Made by a program: the position numbers and the translations under genes. A model generated the notes under the pieces. It saw only the letters and a program-made list of their open reading frames with translations, did not search any database and was not told where the DNA came from. This document shows, in pieces, positions 20,417-32,400 of a stretch of 64,000 nt of DNA. The stretch is taken from positions 46,354,992-46,418,991 of the forward strand of contig OX031065.1 of NCBI GenBank assembly GCA_943736015.1, read 5' to 3'. Position 1 is the stretch's first letter, and each line of letters starts with the position of its first letter. Origin of the DNA: Tridacna crocea (Eukaryota > Mollusca > Bivalvia > Cardiida > Cardiidae).

Positions 20417-23400
20417 GTGACATTTTTTAACCCTTATCCCTCCGAATAAATAAAATGAAATTTTCAAGCCAAAAGTAAAAACCCGTATAAATCAACGCAG
20501 CTTAAACTCTTAACCACATAATACCGACTTTAAACGACCCTTCAAGAGAAATCTTTTGAAAACATTGTTGGAAAAGGAGTAATCAGCATTTTTCTCCTTT
20601 TCCAACAATCTTTTCTAGCCTATCAAATACATGTATTGTCATTTTGTTGGCATTTTATTTGTTGTTTGCAAATGCATCCAAATCAAACATATCTAGTGTT
20701 CTTTTGTGTGGTAAAGGGTCAAATAACTACTGAGCAGATAAATGGTAGTCCCAGATCAGCCTATACTTGCATAAATATATGCAATCTGATCTTTGTCTAT
20801 CCTCTAACTCATCAATGTAGAATGTCGCGAGACTTTAAAGAGTTAACCCTTTACCACACTATCTCAACTTTCAACGACCTTGAAGATTGAAGCTTTAGAA
20901 AACATTGTGGGAAAAGGAGAAAATGCTGGTAACCAGCATTTTCTCCTTTTCCCACATTGTTTTCTACCCTTCCCAAACCAAAATTAAATTTTGCTATAAC
21001 ATTTATTGTGTCGTCTGCAAATGCTTTCAATTTGGACCAGTCTACAATTTTGTCGTTTGGTAAAAGAGTTCAGGGTAAAATTCGGGTTACTGTTACAAAG
21101 ATCACTCGTGAGTGACTTCGACAGAAAAAGCCCCGAAAAGCGGACAGACTGTAATATTACACTCTTTAAAGTAGAACAACTAGTGTGACAACTGTGCCCG
21201 TTTTCTTTAACCTTTCCCGATAACATTCTCCAATGTTATTCTCAAGAAATGTCTAAAATTGCCTACAACTGGGAGTAACACAATTTCTGATTGGCTACAA
21301 AAAACAGTTTAGCTTATATTTGGTTTAACAAACCAGAAGTGACATTACTTTTAATTCTACAATGAAACTGATTTTGCAATTTAGAATTGTTGATAAAAGT
21401 TTGACCCTCATCCTGTTAAATAATTGAAATAGAATTTATCTGTACAACCCTTTCTTCAGTTAATAATACTGACAATCGTTGGCTAAGGGACGACAATAGT
21501 CACAGACACTGAAAGGTACAATTTGTATAAAAAATGAAATGGATGGAACCTTTTACCAAACAACAAAGTTTTAGACTTGTCTGAATTGAAAGCGTTTGCA
21601 GACGACAATATAAACGTAACTCAAGAATTGAAATTTGTTTCCAGCAGGGTAGAAAACATTGTGGGAAAAGGAGAAAATGCTGGTTACCAGCATTTTCTCC
21701 TTTTCCCACAATGTTTTCTATAGACTTCTTTCTCAGGGGAATACTAACTATGAAACATTGAAAATAAACTATTATGCAAATTAATGCCAAATCATAATGA
21801 AACATTGAAAATAAATTTGTTACGCAAATGAATGCCAAACCATAATGAAACACTGAAAATAAATAATTGTTATGCAAATTAATGCCAAATCATAATGAAA
21901 CATTGAAAATAAATTGTTATGCAAATTAATGCCAAATCATAATGAAACATTGAAAATAAACTATTATGCAAATTAATGCCAAATCATAATGAAACATTGA
22001 AAATAAATTTGTTACGCAAATTAATGCCAAATCGTAATAAAACATTGAAAATAAACTATTATGCAAATTAATGCCAAATCATAATGAAACATTGAAAATA
22101 AACTATTATGCAAATTAATGCCAAAGCATTGAAAATTATCTGTCCAGTTGGCGCCAAAAAGAGGCCACAAGCATTTGAAATAGAATTTTCATTTCGATTA
22201 TAAAAACCCAGATATTGTGTTTTCAATGTTACTTTTTGAGGAGATAGTACATCCTTAACGGACGGTGTAGATCCAAGATCAGACTGCACGTTCTGTGCAG
22301 TCTGATCTTGATCTACACTGTCCGCAAAAGATCGATGAGTCGTGCTTAGCAGCCTAAGGGTTAAGAATCATTACAAAAAAAAGGGAAATTCTGTTTTCGA
22401 TGTTGAAAGACAAATAGTAATTAACATTTCGCTTGCAGCATTTAAAACAATATTTCAAAGAAAAAAAAATGCTTAACGTAGTGGACCCGTAATAGAAAAC
22501 AGCTGTTTCCACTATAATAGTATCCTAGTAAATTTGTTAAGATTAAAAATGAGTAGATCTATTATTGTACTTCTTTCACCGAGCCACTTTTTCCTTTTTG
22601 TTCTTCCTAGAATCATTTATAAATCCAAAACCACTATATTCTCATCACAAAAGGATATTATTATTACCTCCCTTTTCTGAAAACTAACAAAATCGTCAAC
22701 AAATAATTTCAAGATAGACGTCAAAGGAATTTCTGTCGCTTAAAAATGTGTATAAGTATTACATCTGTATAAAAAGTCCTGTCTTTATCAACTGTCAAGA
22801 AATTTCGTGCCAAGCTGCACTAAAAGTATTACGGGCCCACTACCTTAATTTAATCATAGCTTCAGATAAAAGGGAGTGATGGTAGTCTAGAAATATTTCT
22901 TTTTAAAACCATATGTTGTGGGTACTCATTAGAATCGTCTCGGTGAGACGATTCTAATGAGTACCCAAAACATAGGTTTTAGTGGAGAATAATTGATATT
23001 TTCAATTCAGAAATCAAAATCACTCCTTCTATATGGAGCCCTGTATAACGTTTAATAATAACGTTTTCACAAATTACTCTGAATTGCAAAATCATGCTCA
23101 AGAAGCATTCTCTTAACCCTTTACCAAACAATCCCTGGTTTTTAGGACCCTGAGATATAAGCCTTTTGAAAACATTGTGGGAAAAGGAGAAAATGCTGGA
23201 AACCAGCATTTTCTCCTTTTCCCACTATGTTTTCTGGCCTGCTGGAAACAAATTTTAATTTTTGAATAAAGTTAATTTGTCGTCTGCAAGTGCTTGTAAT
23301 TGTGACCAGTCAAATTTTCTTTTTTATCGTAGGGTAAAGGGTTAAAGTTAAAGGGACCGACAGTGCTGGTGCCCCTAATAATCATCTTAGATGTTTCTAT

Positions 23401-26400
23401 TTAGATTATTGCCTGCTGCAAACAAATTTTAATTTTTGTATAATGTTAATTTTGTCGTCTGTAAGTGCTTTTATATTGTGACCAGTCAAATTTTTTATCG
23501 TAGGGTAAAGGGTTAAAGTTAAAGGGACCAACAGTGCTGGTGCCCCTAATAACCATCTTGGATGTTTCTATTTAGATTATGGCCTGCTGGAAACAAATTT
23601 TAATTTTTGAATAAAGTTAATTTTGTCGTCTGCAAGTGCTTTTAATTTGGACCAGTCTAAATTTTCATCGTATGGTAAAGGGTTAAAGTTAAAGGGACCA
23701 ACAGTGCTGGTGCCCCTAATAATCATCTTGGATGTTTCTATTTAGATTATTCGTTCCTGCTAAAATTTCTTCGTACCAAAAAGTTCAGTCAGTTAGAAGC
23801 AAGAAAAACTTTAGAAAATTTCTGGAAGAAAAGATTGCAAAACTCGGCATGGTTCTGTAACAAGTACATCACAGATCCCAAGGTGTTGGAAGTTCTGAAA
23901 ACTGGGTAAGGAAACATAACTTTACAATTGTAGATAAAATACTACATTTTTTTTTAAATTTACTTCGAGGTGCAGAAAAAAATTCGATACATCACGAGAC
24001 CGAAGAATGAGCATTTTTTAAAAATTTCAATTGCAACATCGGTTGTGCTTGGACTACAAAATACCATTCCTTTTTTTTATTTCATGCTTTCTGGTAAGTT
24101 ATCGAGAAATATCGTTTAAATATTTTTCGATATTAAATGGTTACGAGCAATGAAAAATACCGATATTTATATTTAATTCCTCAATTGAAGGCGGAAACAG
24201 TTGTTCCCGCGCACTAAGTACCAGGGTAAAATGAGCGTGCCTCACAACCAGATGGAAATACGACGTAGTTTACCTTACATTTCTCACGCTTGACGTAATA
24301 TTGTAATGCGTTGCTATGCAGAGGGGGTATGCCACGGGGATTAACCGAAAAGAACTGCACTGGATTTTGATGAAATCATCCTCTATATCATATATTTGCA
24401 AACTTTAAAAGCTAGAACCTGAAGTATGCATTGTATGTGACTTAAGATTCTGTACAGCGACGAGATATCAGTTCGTGTTAAAAATTCACACAGTCTGATC
24501 TTGGATCTGTAGCATCCGCTTGTTTTGTTAACCCATTACCACACAATCCCTACTTTTGACGCCCCTGAGAAAGAAGCCTTTTGAAAACACTGTAGGAAAA
24601 GGAGAAAATGCTGGTAACCAGCATTTTCTCCTTTTCCCACAGTGTTTTCTACCCTTCCCAGAACTAATTTCAATTTTTCAGTCACCTTTATTTTGTCGTC
24701 TGCAAATGCTTTCAGTTTGAACCAGTCTATAATTTTGTCGTGTCGTAAAGAGTTAAGTGTATAATTAAAAAATCTTTCTCAGTGTCAACATATTTTTCAG
24801 GCCGCTAGTAGATCTACTTTCTCCACCTTGTTCTTTCAGTATTTTGTAAGAAGTATCGACCATGTCAGCTTGCACAGTCTGCTACTGGTCAAGACTTTTT
24901 TTTTTTTATTCTTTAGATGTCAGAGGACCACTTTGACTACAGAACTAGTCGATTGTTAGAAAAAAAACTGGATTTCATGGAACCAAAATTATGTGATAAT
25001 TTGCCGGTATATTGCCCCACGGAACTGCAGTAAGCCCCCTTTTTCCTAGAGCATGACTCATTTTTATGTGCAGTCGTCAAAAGACGGTAATTTTATATGT
25101 TTGGCGTTGAGAAAATGTTGTACTTGTCTACTGCAGATTCTTACTCCGTTTACCAAATGCAGACAAAGATGGCCAAATATGGCTTCTCGACCGACCAGGT
25201 AAGCGCATAATATAGTACTGGCCTTAACATTCGCGCAAAATGAGGAAGTTCAAACTAGAAAGTCATAGACGCCTTGTCATCATAAGCCAGTGGTGCTGCG
25301 TCCACTTTGATCCCTACATTGGCTACAAGCTGCTGGTACTTCGTCCACTTTGTTCTTTACATAGGCTTCAAGCCGTTAATACTTCGTCCACTTTGTTCTT
25401 TACATAGACTACAAGCCTCTAGTACTTGGTCCACTTTGTTCTTTACAAAGGCTACAAGCAGCTAGAAATTCGCCCACTTTGTTCTTTACTTAGGTTACAA
25501 GTCACTGGAACTTCGTCCACTTTATTCTTTATATAGGCTGCAAGTCACTAGTACTGTGCCTACCTGGTTCTTTGCATAGACTACAAGCCGCTGGTACTTC
25601 GTCCACTTTGTTCTTTACATGGCTACAAGCCACTAGTACTTACTCCATTTCTTTCCTTATGCCCCAGTCATAAACAACGAACTGCCGCCGGACGGCAAGT
25701 TTTTCCAGGAGATTTTGATGCAATCGTCCGGGGACCGCACTGCGATCGCCCGGTGGCAGTTCAATTTGAACGGCGGCAGTTCAATTTTGAGACGCCGTCC
25801 GGCGCCTGTTCGATTTTAAAACAAAGTTATAATTGGACGGCGACTGGACGATTTTTTGGTCCGGGCGCTGTGCGGTGACCGGTCCATGTCTTCAGAGATC
25901 GGACGGCGCCCGGCCGATTTTTATGAAAATGTTTATCTCCAAATCGTCCAGCGACCGGACGGTCATCGGGCAGCGACCGGACTGCCTCCGTCCAGGCCCC
26001 GGACGGAGCCTCGACAGGTACCACCCGATTATGAATATTTGTACGGCCATATTGTCGTGCGGCATTGATTTTATGACCGAACAGCAAACATATACTTTTG
26101 GTGACATGAGAATATTATTAAAGTGTATATTAATATCTTACGTCATCATAATTTATCAGTTCTGAAGTGAAAATGGCACTTATACCGCCACAAAATCTGT
26201 TGAGCCTTTTCCTTCATCAAGAGACATTGCAAGCTGCTCGCCGAAGGCATATAAATGCAATAGCAGCTGCTGCTGTTTACGATCAGGAACGTGCTGGGTG
26301 AGGCCATTGATTGAGGACTGTGTGGGTCAAAACGTGGCTACAAAGGCGTGTCATCCTCGGACAATATGACACGCCTCTGTAGCTAGCCAGACGGCGGCAC

Positions 26401-29400
26401 AAAATCCGAAAGATGTCCGTCCGATCGCCGTCCGGTCGCCGCCCGATGACCGTCCGGTTGCCGCCCGGTGCCTTTCTGAACTGAAAACTGCACGCACGGC
26501 ATTTCCAAAGAAACTGCCGTCCGATGCCCGTTCGATTTGTGACTGCTTGAGCAAAATGTCTGAAAATCGTACGGCGCCCGGACGATGTCTCAAATTTTTG
26601 AATCGGCGAAGTTGGAAGATATCGTCTCGCGCCCGTTTTATTTGTGACCTAGGCATTACATGGGCTACAAGCCGCTGGTACTTCGTCCACTTCGTTCCTT
26701 ACATGGGCTACAAGTCGCTGGTACTTCATCCACTTCGTTCCTTACATGGGCTACAAGCCACTGGTACTTCGCCCACTTCGTTCCTTACATGGGATACAAG
26801 CCGCTGGTACTTCGTCCACTTCGTTCCTTACATAGGCTACAAGCCTGTTGTACCTCGTCCACTTCGTTCTTTACATGGGCTACAAGCCGCTAGTACTTCG
26901 TCCACTTCGTTCTTGACATGAGTTACAAGTCCCTAGTACTTCGTCCACTTTTTTTATTTACATGGGCTATAAGCCTCTAGTACTTTGTCCACTTTGTTCT
27001 TTACATAGACTACAAGCCTCTAGTACTTGGTCCACTTTGTTCTGTACATAGGATACATGCCGCTAGTACTTTGCCCACTTTGTTCTTTACCCAGGCTACA
27101 AGCCTCTAGTACTTCGTCCACTTTGTTCTTTACAAAGGCTACAAGCAGCTAGAAATTTGCCCACTTTGTTCTTTACATAGGCTACAAGCCTCTAGTACTT
27201 CGTCCACTTTGTTCTTTACAAAGGCTACAAGTAGCTAGAAATTTGCCCACTTTGTTCTTTACATAGGCTTCAAGCAACTAGTACTTCGTTTGTTCTTTAC
27301 ATATGCTACAAGCCTCTTGTACTTCGTCCACTTTGTTCTTTACATAGGTTACAAGCTAGCACTTTGTCCACTTTGTTCTTTACAAGGGCTTCAAGCCGCT
27401 AGCACTTCGACCACTTTTTTATCTACATGGGCTACAAGCCGCTAGTACCTCGCCCACCTTTTTTTTTTAACATGGGCTACAAGCCACTAGTTCTTCGTTC
27501 ACTTTGTTCTTTACATAGACTACAAGCCTTTAGTACTTCGTCCACTTTGTTCTTTACATAGGCTTCAAGCCGTTAGTACTTCGCCCACTATTTTCTTTAC
27601 ATAGACTACAAGCCGCAAGTACTTCGCCCACTTTGTTCTTTACATAGGCTACAAGCCGCTAGTACTTTGCCCACTTTGTTATTTACATAGGCTACAAGCC
27701 GCTAATAAAATACCTCGCCCACTTTATTCTTTACATGGGCTACAAGCCACTAGTATAATAATACAATAATATAATATCCAGAATTTTCTAAATTTAAAAG
27801 TAACACAACTCCTAATTGGCTAAACCTTTTGGTTTAGCTAATCAGATGTTGTTTAACTTTCAGCTTTACACAATCTTGAAGAATAAGTCTAAGAACGTTC
27901 TCATGAATGGTTGGTGAATACGGACCAGGCTGCAGGTCGTGACGCAATACTGAGATCTGTGTCCGTAGATGGTTTGGATTTTAAGTTGTTCTCTTGAAAT
28001 ATAGGCTATCTAATCAACAATATTTTTTAACAAAATTAAAAACAGTGAGGAAGAAAATGCAGTTGTTGTCGAGATTTCTTTTTACCTGATTTGCCTTCAT
28101 ATCGAGATACAAAAATTAAATTAGAAAAACATTCATTTCTAAAATTCCCAGTTCTGCTAACGCTGTCTGTCTTTCAAGATGATTATTGGTCACAATATTT
28201 TCAAAAGGCTATCTTTCTCACAGTCGATGAAACACAAAATTATTTTCTAGAGGGTCCATATTTAATATTTAGTGGCGCCAAAATTCTGATTACAGGTGCT
28301 CTAAATGTTGACCGGCTGGTGAAGGAGCTGGGCGTTGAAACCGTGTTTAAAACCTACTCTCTAATTCTTGACTGGCTGATGATGGACGAGCGTATCCAAG
28401 TGAATGGACTGTGCTGGGTTGTCGATATGGGCGGTATGTCCATGAAACACAACACGTCGGTGTTTACACCGGGAAACATGAAGAAATTTCTAGAAATGGT
28501 TCAGGTATGATGTACGAGTTGTAACATCGACATTTTGGTAAAGGCTATTCGGCCAATCCCGGCAGCTTCCGCCTTATGAGAGTTGGGGGCCGACGACCTA
28601 AATTGTGGCACCGCATGAGCGGCGGCACTATATTTTTATTCGGTTTTGATAAGTACCTATGGAGGCAGCCATATTGTTTACTCGGCTTCAAGCCATTTTG
28701 TACCAAGGTCATTTTGTACCTAGGGTATTTCGTACAATTTTGGTTATTTCGTACCCACCTATTTTTCATTTTTTTAAGTCATTTCGTACTCAATTCGATT
28801 ATTTCGTACTCAGTTTTTAATATCAATTTGGTAATTTTGAACCTAGTTTTAAAACCATTTTTTTGTGTGTTTATTTATTATTTATGTTTATTTCATTATT
28901 GGTTCTTTTTTTTTAAGTTTTAATTTGCATTTTAAGGACTGTTTAGGACTTCTCAGTTCATTTCTCACAGAATTCTGATCAATTTTAAATGTTGTAATGT
29001 GCCATATTTTAGAAACAAGTGATTTGCAGTGCCATTGATGTGATACATCAATATTTTCTTGTTTGAAACATTTCCAACTTGTATTGCACTTTATAAAATG
29101 ACAATATTTCATCGGTAAATATCGTGCACATGGGAAACCGGTGGCCACAATAAGTATGTCCAAATTCAAACAATCCATTTTTTCCCACAGTGCATGTTTT
29201 CAAAAGCCTTCTTCTACAGGGTCTTTAACACTCGGCATTGTGAAGTCAACCATTTAATTAACAGTCTCAAGTTTAAACGACTTTGAGAAAGAAGGCGTTT
29301 GGAAACATTGTGAAAAGAGGAGAAAATGCTGGTAACTCCTTTTCCCGTGATATTTTCTGTCATTTCGGAATGACAAGTTCTATCACTTGAGTCACTTTCA

Positions 29401-32400
29401 CCTCCATAATAAAACTGACAGGCTTTAGGTGGCGATGATAAACAAATACAAATTCAATCAGTCAGTGTCTCAGTCTATTATAATTCTTTAATACGAAAAA
29501 AGAAATTAAAAAAAGACACTATTTTTATCAAAGATGAAATGCTACGAGCAATTTCATTTGCTGCAGCTAGAGCTGGCTGCATCCAATGAAAAAGCTTATC
29601 GGGGGAACGTAAAATAGAAATCAAGCTCGATCAGCAAAGGGTAGAGTAGCGTAGTGAATTGTCAGCCTTGGCTAGCAAAGATGCCAGGTATTGATCTCAG
29701 GACCTTATGGTTACGAGGCCGACGCTCTATCTCACAGCCAGGGACACCACATTGTCTGTTTTCTCCGTCATTTGTTACATCTCATCCGCAAGAATTTATC
29801 TTGAGAAACATCTATCCTAGTAAAAACATGAAAAAAAAAAAACCCTTTTCATATTCTATTCTAGGGTGTTTATCCAGCCCGTGTTAAGAAAATTCTAATC
29901 TACAACACGCCGCCTGTCTTAGAAGTCTTGGTGAAAACAGCGATTGGTTTATCAAGTGAAAAAATAAAGAAAAGAGTAAGTAGACTGTATTTGATATATC
30001 TGTGTGACTCGCTGACCCTTTACAGACAGTGTAGATCAAAGATCAGACTGCACAGAACCTGCAGTCTGATCTTTAATATACACTGTCGGATCAGGACATA
30101 TTAGTCCCCCAAAAACTATCTTAACTCATTACCAAACAACAAAATTTTAGACTTGTTATCCCCCGCCGTAGGCGGAGGGATATAGTTTTAGCGTTGTCCG
30201 TCCGTCCGTCCTTCCGTCCGTCCGTCCGTCCGTCCGTGTGTCCGTCCCGGCAAATATCTCCAATACCAGTGGACGGAATTTCGTGAAACTTTATATACAT
30301 ATACAATGACCCAATCTCCCGAGACACTTTTTTTGTTTTTTTGATTCGATGCAAATGGCCGACTGAGAGCGATTTTAAGTTTCACCTAAGTTACACTTAA
30401 GTACACTTTTAATGTTTGGAGTCTTCTCTTCAAAACTCGATTTCTCCACAACCCCTGGACCAAATTGGATAAAACTTCATATATGAACTCCTTGGGGTAA
30501 GGCGCCGACGTATCTTTCCCGGATTTTCAATTTGACCCCGTGTCATGGAAAAAAGGGGCTTAATGCAAAATTGCAATTTTTACCAATATCTCATTCAGTT
30601 TTTGTCAGAATATCATGAAACTTCATGGTTATAATGTTTATGGAAAGTTTTAGCATGTGCCCTTGCTATTTTTAATCTGGGCGTTTTTTAAGTTGACGTT
30701 CTGTCATGGAAAAAGGGGGTTTCTTGCAAAATTCCAATTTTTACTAATATTTCATTCAGTTTTGGTCAAAATTTCATTAAACTTCATAGTTATATTGTTT
30801 TTTTCAAAGTTTCACCATGTGCTCTTGTTTCTTTATCTATGTGTTTTTCAATTTGACCCTCTGTCATGGAAAAAGGGGGTTTCTTATATAATGACAAGGA
30901 AAAAGGGGCCCTAATGCAAAATTGCAATTTTTACTTATATCTTGTTCAGTTTTTGTCAAAATTTCATGAAATTTCATGGTTCCATCTTTTTCTACAAGTT
31001 TCAGCATGTGCCCTATGTTTTTTTCAATCTATTAATTATTAATGCACAAATATGTCTTTCCTGCTTTCTCAAATTGAGGCTGCATCACGGAAAAAGGCGA
31101 CTTCATGGAAAAAATTGTTTTTCACTAATATCTCCTTTATCGGTGCTCAAAACTTTGTTAAATTTCAAATCTGAACTTGTTGGAACGTTGCCCAGGTACC
31201 TCTCTTCCTGTTTCTCAATTTCAGGCTGCGTCTCGGGAAAAGGGGGCTTCATGTAAAAAATTGTTTTATGTAATATTTACTACATGACTGCTCAAAATTT
31301 TATCAAATTTCGAATTTTGAATTATTATTTAAAAATGCCACAAATCACACACCCGTTGCTTTTATTTCAATGATCCAATATTGTCTTATGGGAAAAGGGG
31401 GCTTAAAGGGGGCTTAAAGGGGGCTTATTGTCCTCTACAAGTTTGTGTTGGCTATCTCTAAGATAGTAATTGCCTTTTCACTTCAAATTTTGGGGGGCAT
31501 GAACAGGTTCTTTTAGGATAAACGAAGTGAATTTTTATCAATTTCATATATTTTATGACAAGCACTCGTTCGGGGAGCATAACCCGTCTCTGACGGCTCT
31601 TGTTTTATCTAATGAAATCCTGTCCCATGGAACAAGGGAGCTTAATGTATAATTTCTTCATGGACCAATAACAAAAAGGCCACATGTACATGCAAAACAG
31701 AATACCTCCTATACGTTTGTATCAAAAAAGGTCTTTTTTGGCGGCGGATATCATTTCAACGAAATTGCTTGTTCAAATCGAAAGATGACAAATGTGACTC
31801 AAAATTTGAAATTTGTTTTGTGAAGGGTAGAAAACATAATGGGAAAAGGAGAAAATGCTGGTTACCAGCATTTTCTCCTTTTCCCACCATGTTTACTAAA
31901 GGCTTCTTTCTTCTTTCTTTCTCCCTCAAAAGTAGGGATTGTGTGGTAATGTAAATTTTGTTTTTTACTATCTTCTCAAAAAATTTTTACTAGTAGGATA
32001 AGGGTTAAGTTCAAATGTTCATGATTACTTTCCCTGATACAACAAAATGTGTACATATTAATTTTGTCTAGATGGCTTTCAACATATGAAATAAGGCATT
32101 CTGACATCTGCCTAAAGTATCAAACCAGTCTGTGCAGTCTGAGCAGGCAATCTGAAACAATGCTTTTGTTTCTTTCATAATTTTCTGTTTTGTGCGAGTC
32201 TACTGAAGGACCATATCTAATGAAGTCATAAAGTGCTGTCTCCGATTAGCCTGCATGCACTGCGCAGACTGTTCTGAGACAACATTTTACGCCAATGTTT
32301 GATTGTCCCTTGAATGCAGGCCATATGTACAATGAGAACCAGTTTATAAATGTTATCAAATACAATTATCCTTTTCATAACAACACAGAAAGCTTTAAAA

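Noticed and set aside
25285..27765. Regular 43-bp repeats resembling a CRISPR array
   Set aside because: Units are directly adjacent with no unique spacers, and the host is a eukaryote.
28091..28295. Upstream extension of the central CRAL-TRIO exon with its own ATG
   Set aside because: Open by chance; no family similarity, and only the AG at 28295 keeps phase with the previous exon.
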